Assembly: GCA_038380435.1 (NCBI GenBank)
Contig: JAWZYU010000121.1
Span: 248,001 to 312,000, forward strand
Source: Ryuthela nishihirai
Lineage: Eukaryota > Arthropoda > Arachnida > Araneae > Heptathelidae
Length of the DNA stretch: 64,000 nucleotides
Direction of reading: 5' to 3'
Both the position numbers and the translations under genes were made by a program. How positions within the stretch are numbered: the stretch's first letter is position 1; every line of letters begins with the position of its first letter. The notes below the pieces were generated by a model, which saw only the letters and a program-made list of their open reading frames with translations, did not search any database and was not told the origin of the DNA. Shown here piece after piece: positions 18,228 to 29,204 of the stretch.

Positions 18228-19154
18228 TTAATATTTAGTTAGTACGTATTCAGATGTACGTACCAGTTCGTCGTGCAGCTCTTTTAGTAACGTTGGAAAG
18301 TTCAATTCAGACATAAATGAGATATTAGCTGGTCGATTTAATTCAATACCTGATTCTTCTACAAAACGTTCAGCAATATCCGTTAAATGAATGTTTCTTA
18401 CTGCTTCTGTGAAATAGTCAACAATTGATTCATCGGTTAGGGTAAGGCACGAATGACGTAGTTGACTCGGATGATCCACTTCGCACCCGATACAGTTCTT
18501 ACGTAGAATCGTAAAAAGTTCTTTTCTGACGATTGTATTCAAAGTCTGCTTTAAACAGTCCATAAGCTTTACTGAATCACCGCTGTCTTGCTCGTGGGGC
18601 TGATCATTAGATAGGCTTCTTCGAGAAAGGTTTGCAGCTAATTCTGCATTCCACACGGCATTCGAAAATTTACCATTTTCAAACTTCATGGCCATCAAAC
18701 TGTAGGTGATTGAGTCACAGGAATCTGTTAGCCTCTCCCACTGCTCGATGCTGAGACGAATCGATGAAGACATTGGAGCACCGTCACGGGGAATAGTTTT
18801 TGTAATGAGCACCCCGTGTCTACCCTTGAGCACGACGCAACAAACCGTAGAGTCCAGTTCATACTCGCCGTATTCGATATCTTTGAATGCTTCGACGATT
18901 GTAGGTACATAAGAAACCAGTCCATGCCACTGTTCTTCAGACAACATCACACCGTCTTTTGTAGGATACAGTTTTAACGAATTATCACTAAACCTCTTGA
19001 ACAGACGTATGTGCACTTTGGGATAGTTCTTGTACTCACAAACATTCGCAAACAAATCAGAGCCTAACTGAAACATATGCTGATCATCATCTCTAAGAGC
19101 AAGTCGCTTCGCAGGAAGTTCGCCACCGGTCAGGGAACGCTTAACACAGGCCAT
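18228..19154 (-). CDS. Double PC4-like protein, right-arm copy
   Basis: The 308-residue translation is the same as at 7441-8367, with both PC4-like segments and the Cys/His cluster intact. The first ATG is at 19154. The element therefore carries two potentially functional copies. The base just after the stop codon differs from the left arm. Confidence 0.75.
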   Translation of the reverse strand: MACVKRSLTGGELPAKRLALRDDDQHMFQLGSDLFANVCEYKNYPKVHIRLFKRFSDNSLKLYPTKDGVMLSEEQWHGLVSYVPTIVEAFKDIEYGEYELDSTVCCVVLKGRHGVLITKTIPRDGAPMSSSIRLSIEQWERLTDSCDSITYSLMAMKFENGKFSNAVWNAELAANLSRRSLSNDQPHEQDSGDSVKLMDCLKQTLNTIVRKELFTILRKNCIGCEVDHPSQLRHSCLTLTDESIVDYFTEAVRNIHLTDIAERFVEESGIELNRPANISFMSELNFPTLLKELHDELVRTSEYVLTKY

Positions 19155-19609
19155 GGTTACGATACTGAACAACTAATGTCTTATCAGCTGTCAAGCGGTA
19201 ATACTTATACCTTAAACCTGTGACGTCATCCTGTCATAGCCTTCCATTGGTCGAGATCTGATGCTAGATGGAGCTATCTGGTAAAATTCCGATATTTTTA
19301 AATTACGATTAAAATATAATACGTGGTTTAGACACCAGGGGTATGTTTTCGAACAATCCAATATCTGACAACGTAATTCGAGACGTTGGCTGTCGACGTG
19401 TTGGAACGTGTCCCTGTGAATCATCGTTATCCTCCGTTTTCACAAAAGAAACTTTGATGAACGGGATGACTCATCGAACCCACCGGTGGGAGACTTTTTT
19501 TATAAATATAGTTAAACACTAGAAACACTAGATGGCGCTGCAATAAAAATATTTGGGACGGTTGCTTCACGATGGGTTTGGGTCAACCAGGGGATGATGA
19601 CTCAACTAT

Positions 19610-19985
19610 GCAAGAATCCAAGATGGCGGAAAAATCACGGGACTTTTGGAGGGGCGTGGTCAATCAGGGGGATGACGTAACTACGTCAGAATCCAAAATG
19701 GTGGACGAACGGCAAAAATCACGGGACCTTTCGAGAATATGACGTCAGTATACAAAATGGCGGGAAAATCGAGGGACTTTTCGAGAGTGTGCCGTCAGAA
19801 TCCAAAATGGCGGGAAAATCGAGGAACCTTTCGAGAATATGACGTCAGTATACAAAATGGCGGGAAAATCGAGGGACTTTTCGAGAGTGTGCCGTCAGAA
19901 TCCAAAATGGCGGGAAAATCGAGGAACCTTTCGAGAATATGACGTCAGAATACAAAATGGCGGACGAACGGCAAAATCACGGGAC
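19610..19985. repeat. Subterminal ~50-bp tandem repeats, right arm
   Basis: Same alternating units as on the left, but with one extra 100-bp dimer (five well-preserved units instead of three). Spurious open frames of 67-86 codons run through it because the dimer carries no stop in one frame. Confidence 0.8.
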
Positions 19986-20062
19986 TTTTGGGGGTCATCT
20001 GACTGCTGCGTGACCTTCAAGGTCAAAAGGTCATTTGCCCCCAAAGTGGCCCATCTACTACT

Positions 20063-20068
20063 CACAAT
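20063..20068. repeat. Right target-site duplication of the Maverick
   Basis: CACAAT directly after the terminal CTACTACT; see the left counterpart AACAAT at 6627-6632. Confidence 0.7.
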
Positions 20069-20599
20069 AAACGTCGTGGGAAAAGCAATTGGAAAATAGA
20101 TAGAAATTAATGGAAAATAGGTAGAAATTAATAGAAAATTGGCAATAACTACCACTACATTAATAAAATAATTTAATACAATTAAATATCATTCGTTCAA
20201 TCACCAAAAGTGATTATTACATTGCACAAGTATATCACGGATGTATCTCAACGATATGTCCAATATTTAAGAAAATTACATTTTACTGCGAAAAGGCAAA
20301 TGATATGCTCATGCATTCTTTGCATGTCTTGATACTGAATATACAATTGTATCATCGATATTGCTTCTTAGTCTCCAAAGCAATTATCATGCATCCGGTA
20401 ACGTTAAGTTTAATTTCAGCACTTTAGCCGTTAAAAACCATAATAATCGAATTTTCAAAGAGCACGATAATAAGTCAAATGAGAGCGCTTTGTACAATTA
20501 AAATCAAAGAGCATTGGTTGGATATGATTTTTCAAAAAAAAATATGTATATATTTGAAATAAGGGTCAAATCTATTACATTTGTTGGTTAACTGATTAT
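20069..20599. other. AT-rich flank with a short tandem repeat
   Basis: GGAAAATAG(A/G)TAGAAATTAAT is repeated about three times with decay at 20088-20150. Nothing else recognised. Confidence 0.5.
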
Positions 20600-21310
20600 A
20601 AATGAGGAGAACTTGGGAGTTAGGATGATACTAGGTATGATGAATCCAAATCGTTTTGGACAGAAAATTTTGATAAACCTTAAAGAAATGTGGTTATCTA
20701 GTAATCGATTTTGAGTCCACACGTAAAGAATATTTTATGTATCACAATTTGCTACAAAAGAAGAGTGGATTTAAATCGAAGAGTTTGTCATTTTCTTTTT
20801 CAAATATTTTTCTGTTGCTATGTAGGATGAAATTTTGATTAACTGAGTTTAAAGTTAGAAATACAAATTCGGATAAAACAAGAAAGCCTTCTAACAAGAT
20901 GTAACGAACAATTGAAAGAATAGCTAATCATCTCTGGTGATAATAATTTGCTTGTTTTCAAAGACAATGAAGTTTTTCGTTTTCCAATTTTTCCCCATCT
21001 GATACTGGAAATACGAACTAATGGATGATTTATAAAAAAAAAAATCGCAATAATATACTGGTAAAACAAAACACAAAATAGAAATCATTCTCTCATATAT
21101 CTCTTAAAACGAAAATCTTTTACTTTCCCATCCCTTTGAGGTTAAGGGGAAGAAATGTAAATAAATATTTTGATCATCACATTCCATCAACTAAATTCTA
21201 AATCTCTCTCATGATATATTATTTGAAACATTCGTTTTAAATTTTTATATTTTCCACATTTAAAGAACAGAGTCGTGACTTCGATCCTAGATCGTTAGGA
21301 CTTGTTATTT
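20600..21310 (+). repeat. Interspersed repeat family E, copy 1
   Basis: Phrases such as TTTAAAGTTAG(A/G)AATACAAATTC (20850) and the 21120-21290 block recur at 55425-56180, there mainly inverted. Family identity unknown; no coding signal. Confidence 0.55.
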
Positions 21311-23054
21311 AAATATTATATCAATTATTAATTAGAAAATTATTTATATAAATTATTTTTCATTTAAATTATGTATTTTTTAGTTTTTTCGTATCGAAAA
21401 TAATTGTTGAAGTATAATTGCTCAAACGCAATTAAGTATATGTTACAATACGATATAGCATAGATATGAATTAAAACAAAACTTTTGAAATATTTATGAT
21501 GATCCCTGTTTTAAACATTATATAAGAGTTGTTAAACACATTTATCAGAATACTAACATTTTAAATTCAATCTTTCATAGGTTAGCCCTGTGTTTAAATA
21601 AATGTTTTATGTGATTTTGGCATGGAATGCACTAATTTAAGTTCTGTAATAAAATATGATTAAGAAGCAACAAGTAAAGCCTTTATTAACTCGCGTATTT
21701 GGACGTCTCTGCTCGGAAATTTCCTTACCTTTTCTGCAATACAAGCTCTGTCTAGTCTTAAAGTGTGGAGACTGTCCAGTCGATTCCATTTTTTCAATCT
21801 TGCTATCTGCTAACCACTTCTGAAGAACCTTTTCACACTCACAAAGTGCATTTCGTCCAGTTAATTAAAACATTATTAAGATCTACGTTCATCCCAATAT
21901 AAGATCAAAGACCCTTGGTAATAATTTTGTTTCCGGTATTTTGATGTAGTCCTTAGCTTTTGCTATTCTTTTTACAATATGTAGCTTTCCAACATCCTGA
22001 CAGAACACGGAACACCATACAATGACTTTCGTTGAATGTTCACAATAACAGTAACAGACTAAGTGATGAATGCCTTATGAGATCGTTTTCGTAATGTGGA
22101 CACTGATATACAGTAAAGAAAAGCTTATTTCCATCACTAAAACTTTCATTTGCACCGAAACATTAACTGTAAGAAATATTACAATCCTATTTCAAAGAAT
22201 TTTCCTCTTACAGTTATTGAGCACACATTAATGTCTGCTGCCAAAATTCATTCTTTCAGTATTTGTGTTGATTTCAACTTCTTACAGTAATACCCAGCTT
22301 TACGACGTTCATAAGACGATTTTCAATTATGACGAGAACGCATTCGCTCATACGAAGGTTTTAGCGACATGACTTGCACTGATCAACCAAAGCTTCTGGA
22401 AGTGGACCGATGCCTACGTAATGGAATGACTGCCGATTTCACGACGTGAAGCGACAGCAGCGCTAGTTACGTTTTCATCCGTTGTGGCGCTGGCGATCCG
22501 TTGTTTTTAGTGGTCCTATACAGGAAGAGGTTGGCAAACGGCGTTCATTGGCGCCATGTCTGTGCTTTGCGTGTGCGTCAGTTACGCTGGCTGACTGATG
22601 ATCTAGCTTCGTCAGCACACACATTTGGACGGAGCAACTATGCAAAAATAGAATTTGTTACTTGAAAATTTTAGGATTTTGTTACTTAAAAATCATGGAA
22701 GTGCTTTCTGTTCTCAGCATTTTATACTAATATTTATTGATTGTTAAGTTAATCAGAATTACTTAAAATAATAAAAATGAAAGCAATAACTGTTCTTTCA
22801 TACATTCAGTCCCAGATATTAAATATTTACTTAAAGAGTAAAAGAACTTAACATTCCTGAAACGATATGGCAATATTTTTTATTTGGGCTCTGATTTATG
22901 CTTTTACAACTTGTACTTGTAGCATAAGCGAACTTTATAAAAATATTTCTACATATTCAGAAATCTGTCAAAATTATGCTATATATATATATGCAGAACT
23001 AGAATATTCTAAATGATTTTTTTCCCTTTATTACACTACAATAATATAAATAAA
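21311..23054. other. Long stretch without recognised genes
   Basis: AT-rich. A GC-richer patch at 22330-22640 (GCCTACGTAATGG near 22410) shares a few phrases with 33785-33900, so it may be another old repeat. No coding signal. Confidence 0.45.
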
Positions 23055-23230
23055 TACCACTTAAGCAGCTACTTGTCACAGAGGTCTGACAGGAGCCTGT
23101 CAGTTTAATATGCCATATTAGGAGATCAGTGAGGATGGTGGAACCTCAGAAGAAATACAGCATACATCCATGTCTTAACCGGGGATCGAACCTAGGTCCC
23201 TTTGATCAGGAGCCTAGAACGCTAACCACT
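23055..23230 (-). mobile_element. SINE family B copy
   Basis: Minus-oriented copy with the body phrase GTCTGACAGGAGCCTGTCAG and a tRNA-like head on the reverse strand (GATCGAACCTAGG is the decayed B box; CTAACCACTT the A-box side). Compare the plus-strand full copy at 38538-38730. Confidence 0.75.
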
Positions 23231-24210
23231 TTTAATCACTTTATATTGTGCATTTACACGTTTTTTCAATCTGGTAACCTCAGCCTGTAGTTTAGCACAC
23301 GAAGTACTCTGTTCCGATTTGAGTTGGGATGCTTTACCTCTGAGCGGGGACCTTTGAGGAAGCCATATTCAACGTCAAACCTAAAAGTCTTCCTAAAACA
23401 TTCTTTTTATTTGCAATACACAAAATTAAAAATATATATATATAATTTTGGAAGAATATTTTGAACAGTACAATTAATATATTTTCAACTAAACATATAT
23501 TTTTAATTATCTTAATTAAACTAATTTCTTTAATGGTAAGCACCTGTAAGCTGAACAATGCCAAACAGAGAAAAAATCGATTTAATTCTGGTGGGACACA
23601 AACCTACGATTTCCTGATGACATGGGTCAGGTACTCAAACTGCTGAGCTACCATCTGCCGACTGAGATTTCTTCTATTGAGGGCTTTTTTATACCATTGT
23701 TACCTTTATATTATCTTTATTATACCAATCAGTCATTGGAAGTTGCAGATCTCTATATATAATAATAATTTCAATAATGATCTGAAATGTGCAAATATAA
23801 ATTATTGCTTATATCCAATGAGTTCTCTCTACAAATTTACTTAAATATTGTCAGTTTAATTTAGGTCACCTCGTATATGAAGATTAAAACACATGGTTTA
23901 GAAATGGCATAAATCATTCTTTTATTCTGAAAGCAGTCAGTGTAATAATGAAATATTATTTCAAAGAAACTTTAAATAATCGTTTTTTATCGTATGTTAT
24001 TTGCTATATAAAAAAAATTAAAGGAGGGTGTAAAAAGCTACCACTATAAATTATAGTATTATTTAGTCTAGTTTTGTGTAGTCGTTTAATCACAAAAATA
24101 TCTGATAGGATATGGATTCCAGTTCAGTGACTTCCAACGTAAGTCGCTAAAAATTAACAATAATAGTGTACGACCTGTAATTTTACAACAGGTCGTTTAT
24201 AATATATATG

Positions 24211-24864
24211 TTACCGCTAAAGTGCAGAAATCAGTTATTCTACAGATTATCTAGGTATTGTGCAGATTAACTAGGGTGATCCGTTAACGTGAGGAAAATT
24301 GTTTCATTTCTCAAATTACCTAGGTAATCTGCAAATTACCTGGATGATCTGCACATTACCTACTAGGCACTCGTTAAAGTGAAAATAAGATCTTTGCTGG
24401 AACAACAGGAACGTTTCTGTACGCTTAAATTAACATAACGTTATTTATCTAGTGTCCGAGAGTAGAGTTGAAACCAGGGTCATCCCTCTGTCAACATGAA
24501 TCAGTCGTCCGAATTATAAAAAACGCCCCCAAAATGAGCAGGCCAAGTGAGAACGAATCATTTTAGTGATTCGTTATCAAGAATGAATCATTTTACCGAT
24601 TCGTTCTCACTTGGCCTCCGCTCATCCGGGGCGTTTTTTATACTGCGGACGAGTGAATCACGTGACACGAAGATTCATATTCAAGAGATTCACCACTATG
24701 AGAGGAACAAACTTTTGAACTTTAACGATACGGAAGCCGTTAATGTGCACATTACCTAGGTAAAATGCGGAAAACTCTTGATTCCGCACGTTAACGGAGC
24801 AAATCAGTTAATCTGCAGATTAGCTAAATAATGTGCACATTAACGGCTTTCGAGCCGTAAAGAA
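24211..24864. mobile_element. ~650-bp insert inside repeat C, likely non-autonomous DNA transposon
   Basis: Absent from the two other family C copies, so its borders are defined by comparison. It carries repeated ATTACCTAGGTAATCTGCA and ACATTACC(T) phrases near both ends in inverse arrangement, and end sequences ACCGCTAAAGTGCA and (inverted) GCCGTTAATGTGCA that resemble each other. No coding frame. Type uncertain. Confidence 0.55.
24508..24653. repeat. Palindrome with ~65-bp arms
   Basis: Arms share GTCCG, TATAAAAAACGCCCC, TGAGC and GGCCAAGTGAGAACGAATC, and meet around 24590 within ATCATTTT(A/T)-rich spacer. This looks like a MITE nested inside the 650-bp insert. Imperfect pairing shows it is not an assembly fold-back. 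Confidence 0.7.
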
Positions 24865-25010
24865 GTATCAGAAGGATTTAACACTTCACCCCAGACTCTG
24901 TACATAGCAGGACCGCCTCTTCATTTTACTGGCGTATTTTGTGTAGGAATCTTCATTTTTGTACGAGTACAAAACTGTACTAGTATTTAATTACAAGAGA
25001 TATAACAACT

Positions 25011-26960
25011 ATTTCTATTATCTTTAATCCGACTTTGAGTAGAGCGAATTTTTTTTTCAAATGTATTCCTTCTGACCGATATAATTCCAAATTACACGGA
25101 CGCAATGCAATATTTGTATCTATTCTCTGTAATCCATTTTCAATCCGACAACGAACTAAGGCGGATATTTTATGAAGTCCGTTCTTTCTGAACGTAGGAA
25201 AATGAAAGAAAAGCACTACTGCAAAACAAAGTTTCATAGACTAATATGCTTTCCCACAATAAGACCCTCAATAAAACGAAATTTTCTAAAAGAAACAGTC
25301 AGAAAACAATCAAATGTATTAGAGAAAAGCAAAATAACCGATATTTAGAATTATTGTCGCTAATCCGACTTTGGAAACAACGGATTCTGATATGTCTATT
25401 TTATTCTGTCCGTTGTAATGGAAACAATCTTAAATAAAAGGAATGACTAAATGAAATAAAAATACATGACTACCAATATATTCTCAGTAATCCGACACTC
25501 AATGAAAAGGATATTTTAAAGATCCTTTACTTCTAAACGAAACAATCGGCAATTGATCAAATGTATACACGAAATCAAAACAACTCATATTAAGAATTAT
25601 TCTCGCTAATCCGACTTTCGATACAACGGATTCTGATATATCTATTTTATTCAGTTCGTTCTAAGTGAAACAATCTCAAATACAGGGAACGACTACAGGA
25701 AACGAAAATGCATAAGACTACCATTAATCGGAATAATCTGACACTCAATAGAATGAATATTTAAAAGATAATTTTCTTATAAAGGTAACAATTGGAAATC
25801 TATCGAAAGTATTACAGGAAATCAAAACAAATGAGATTGAGAATTATTCTCGCTAATCCGACTTTCGATACAACGGATTTTTACATTTCGGTTCCTTCCT
25901 GTTCGTTTCAAGCAAAACGATCTGGAATAAAAATAACGTACCCTAGAAAAACAAAATCCGTAAGACAATTAACATTCTGATTAAGTCAGCATTTAATAAA
26001 AGTATATTTTGAAGGTTCTTTTCTTCTTATAGATACAGGCGGAAATCGAAAAACATATGAAAGCAAATGATAATACCCACCAATAGTATTATTCTCGCTA
26101 ATCAGGCTTTGCTCGAAACGGATTTTCACGAATCAATTTCATCATGTTTCTTTTAAACGGAACAATCTTAAGTCAAAGGAAAGGAGCTGCAGGAACGTAA
26201 TCAGAATAAGAATTTTGTATTCTCACAAATCCTACATTGAATAAAACGAAAAATCCTTTCCTTTCTGAACTAACCAATCAAATATCAAAGGAATGCCTTT
26301 GGGAAACTAAACCAACATTCATTTACAAGTATTTTAGATAATCCATGAGTAATGACGCATTTGTCTCTATTTCCTATAATAGGACATTGATTGAAATATA
26401 TTAATTGATTATTTGTAATCGAAGGAACCCAGGAAAGAAACTACAAAGAACAACATTTATTCCATCTGGTCGTTTACTCAATATACTATTCACATCTACT
26501 CTCAATAATCTAATATTCCAATATATAGAATATTTTCAAAACTCGTTTGAATGAATATATCTGATACTATATTTTACGCATTTCACTATATGAACGATAA
26601 TTTTTAATTTCTTTAAACTGAATTTCATTGAAGCGAATTTCGTTTTCCACAGCCAATTTTCTGAACAAAAAATAAATAGGGATATCAAAAGATGGTACCA
26701 GAGGCAAACAAAGAGACTAGCACCGTAAATACCCTCACTAGTACGACATTCAATAAAAGGATTTTTTTCCCTTTGTAATGAAACAATTAGAAATGTACAG
26801 GGAATTTTAAACATCTTGTATAACACCTATTTTTTCTTACTGGACTTTTAATAAAGCTTTGAATCAATTCTTTCTGTTCCGATATATCAAAGCAATCGAT
26901 ATTTTTAAAGCATATTTTATGAATCGAACACTCAGAAATCTAACGAAAACATTGCAAGAT
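25011..26960 (+). repeat. Degenerate ~248-bp satellite
   Basis: The phrase AATTATTCTCGCTAATCCGA followed by CTTTCGATACAACGGATT recurs at about 25344, 25593, 25840 and, decayed, 26090. A related half-unit phrase TAATCCGACACTCAAT lies between, so the 248-bp period is a dimer of ~124 bp. Decay increases past 26200. No gene. Confidence 0.7.
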
Positions 26961-27178
26961 GCGGAACAGCCGATGCTTAACAATTGTTTACTCTGACAAA
27001 ACTTTTTTGGACGACATTTTTCCATTTCTACTCCTTTTAAACGAAACATCACACTGCTGACGAGCAGAAGTCTTGAATAGCTGCCTAGATCATGTGGCGA
27101 TGCACGTGATCACGTATTTTGCACATACGCTGCGCAAGTGACGTTTACGTATATCTGCATAAAAAAAATGAAAAAATA

Positions 27179-27276
27179 AATACCCCCTCAAGCAGCTGCT
27201 TGCCACAGAGGTCTGACAGGAGCCTGTCAGTTTATATGCCACAGTAGGAGATCTGAGAGGATGGCAGGACCTAAAG
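27179..27276 (-). mobile_element. SINE family B, tail fragment
   Basis: Contains the AAGCAGCTGCTTGCCACAGA end and GGTCTGACAGGAGCCTGTCA body. The tRNA-like head is missing. Confidence 0.75.
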
Positions 27277-27443
27277 GTTTTTAATTCAGTGGACGGTGTG
27301 TGTATATTGGCTGTTTCAATTTCTTGCCTGACATCCCATGATTTCCGTTTCTTTTTTTTTTTTGAGAAAAAAAAAATAATGTTTAGGAAGGTTTCAATGA
27401 AAGATTCAATGAAGAAAGGAGATTCATTGGAAGTAAAGTAACA

Positions 27444-27838
27444 GGAAACTAAATGCTTTTCATTCCAGATGCTTACGCAGTATCTTGGGTATTAGGTGGT
27501 TCAACTTTGTAACTAATGATGAGGTTAGGCAAAGGAGTTTGCAACCCCCTTTAAGCAGCATATTGTGCAGAGAGAGACTCCGTTGGTTTGGCCATGTTGC
27601 TCGTATGAATAATTATTGATTGGCGAATAGGGTTATGAACAGTGTGCCTAAAGGCCTCAGAAAGAAGGGGAGACCTAGGATGCGGTGGGCAGACAATGTC
27701 AAACAGGATCTTGTTAGAATTGGTGTGCAGTGGCCAGATGCAGCAGATGTAGCTCAGGACAGACTTGCTTGGATAACTAAATTGCAATGTCTGGTTGGAA
27801 CTCCGTAAACATGGCTGCTTGAGGATGATGATGATGAT
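27444..27838 (+). pseudogene. LINE 3' end fragment
   Basis: Near-identical to 52510-52890. It encodes the C-terminal LINE segment (RLRWFGHV equivalent, then SVPKGLRKKGRPRMRWADNV) and ends in a short GATGATGAT tail. Severely 5'-truncated, as expected from incomplete target-primed reverse transcription, with stops such as that at 27616. Confidence 0.8.
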
Positions 27839-27949
27839 CAAAAATCGTTCCATTAAATGTCGGGTTTAATGAGCATGCTGATTTTTTTTCCGTTTGATTT
27901 TCTTGTACTGCGTTATTTGGTTTCACTTTGCTTCATTTAGTTGCAGGAA

Positions 27950-28620
27950 AGAACAGAAAAGTACGTTATAACTAATAAGCGAGAATAATTCTCAATAACG
28001 CCTGTTTCCATTTTCTGTAATATATTTCATAAATTTCAAATTTTTTCTCTCAGAAATAAAGGATCTTTCAAATATTAATTTTATTGCATAAAGGGAATAC
28101 CGGTAGTCTTATGCATCGTCGTGTCCGTTAGTCGATCCTTTTATTTGAGACTGTTTCACTTAAAACAAGAGATTCGAACAAAAATTTAAGAATCCGTTTT
28201 AATGAAAATCGCATTAGGCAGAAAAATTCTCGATATGGGCTGTTTTAATTCCCTATGATACATTTAATTGTTTCCAATTATTTCTATTATAAAATTTTTT
28301 GTGGAAATTTCGTCTTAGTGAGGGTTGTATTAGAGGGAAAAACAGATTATCCTATGAAGCTTTGTTTTGCAGGACGGCATTTCTTTCATTTTCCGTTTAC
28401 TACGTTTAGAAGGAACAGGCTTCGTAAAAATTCTGCCATAGTGTAGTGTCGGATTAAAGAGGGTGCCTGCAAAACCTATATCAAAAAAAGGATTAAGGAG
28501 AATAGACACAAATACTGCAGTGCGCTCCTGTAATTTAGAATTATTTCGGTAGGAACACTTAAGAGTGAGTGACCTTCTCACTAACATCTAAATCATTGGC
28601 AACAATTGGAAAATAAGTTG
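27950..28620 (-). repeat. Inverted block of the ~248-bp satellite
   Basis: Reverse-complement matches to 25190-25240 (the CTGAACGTAGGAAAATGAAAG region) and to the TTGAGAATTATTCTCGCT phrase are seen at 28355-28420 and 27975-28000. The array is thus split and inverted around the 27.2-27.8 kb insertions. Confidence 0.6.
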
Positions 28621-28703
28621 CCTCTAATGAAGTATAGATGGCGCAAGCTCCGCCACATTTCAGTGAACGATTTATGTCCTTTCCTGCAAGAGTATTTTCG
28701 TCT

Positions 28704-28775
28704 GAATCGTGGTTTTTATGGTAGAGTGCTCTCGTATGTATCTAGAGAGTTGCGGGTTCGATTCCCGCAATGTCA
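28704..28775 (+). repeat. tRNA-like fragment
   Basis: TGGTAGAGTGCTCTCGTATG resembles a D-arm/A-box region, and GCGGGTTCGATTCCCGC is a perfect T-arm/B box. The anticodon arm does not fold cleanly and the acceptor stem is not closed, so it is more likely a SINE head or tRNA pseudogene than a tRNA. Confidence 0.5.
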
Positions 28776-28799
28776 GTAATAATTTTTAACATGGATAAT

Positions 28800-29040
28800 T
28801 GTTATTTCTCATAATTTGCTTATTTGAACCCAATTGTCATATCCTCCTAATTGTTTTCCATCCAATTATCTCTCCAATTGTCGTATCCTCCCTTTTTTCG
28901 TATCCAACGAATTGTCGCATTTCCATTTGTTATCAACCTAGTTGACTTCCACCCAATTGTCGCAGTCCCGTGAAAAATTAATAGAATAAAATATGTTTTA
29001 AAGGATTAAATTTTAAGACCTTTATCTTAAAAAGAAAATG
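28800..29040. other. Repeated CAATTGTC motifs
   Basis: CCAATTGTC(G/A)TATCCTCC-like phrases occur about five times at 28828-28965. Unknown origin. Confidence 0.45.
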
Positions 29041-29204
29041 ACGAATTGTTTTTATTGCAGATGGAGTTGGGAGATAATTATGTGATGGATGATGCAGGAT
29101 ATCTAGCTAGAGATTCTTCAATTCTTCTCTCATCTTCGCTATCATCCTCCGCTTATACAGGGCTAAAGGTATACAGGGTTACGTTCGAGACTCATCCGTG
29201 AACA

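Larger units (their letters stand above)
6633..20062. mobile_element. Maverick/Polinton (adintovirus-like) element with giant inverted arms
   Basis: This 13.4-kb element begins AGTAGTAG and ends CTACTACT. It carries the hallmark gene set: protein-primed DNA polymerase B (partial), retroviral-type integrase, FtsK/A32 ATPase, adenain-type protease, and major and minor jelly-roll capsid proteins. Genes in the left half read rightward (PC4-like, integrase, minor capsid, core, major capsid, protease) and the rest read leftward. Instead of terminal repeats of a few hundred bp, the two ends are ~4-kb inverted copies of each other. The right copy has displaced the upstream polymerase gene. Nonsense codons in both capsid genes and the truncated polymerase make this copy non-autonomous. 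It is a young but defective endogenous copy. Confidence 0.95.
15967..20062 (-). repeat. Right inverted arm (4096 bp)
   Basis: This is an inverted copy of 6633-10629. Differences I could see: a 1-bp T insertion in integrase (near 17622), K to E and S to L changes in integrase, silent or non-coding substitutions near 18226, 19197 and 19263, an A-run of 10 instead of 12 at 16241-16250, and one extra 100-bp subterminal dimer. This implies roughly 0.1-0.2% substitution divergence, so the duplication or conversion is recent. Confidence 0.95.
23755..25010 (+). repeat. Repeat family C, copy 1, interrupted
   Basis: Matches copy 3 (45800-46660) and inverted copy 2 (32866-33765). Shared landmarks are ATGATCTGAAATGTGCAAAT, TAAATTATAGTAT and GTGTAGGAATCTTCA. 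The match is split by an insert at about 24211-24864. A hairpin ACGACCTGT...ACAGGTCGT lies at 24169-24197 and is present in copy 2. Confidence 0.65.

Noticed and set aside
6633..20062. Assembly artefact producing the inverted arms
   Set aside because: Not fully excluded, but the arms differ by substitutions, a 1-bp insertion, an A-run and a 100-bp repeat unit, and both have proper termini and target-site flanks; a simple assembly fold-back would be identical.
19739..20099. Open frames rich in KMAGKSRDFSR-like repeats near the right terminus
   Set aside because: They are translations of the 100-bp subterminal repeats; the left arm has fewer units and correspondingly different frames.
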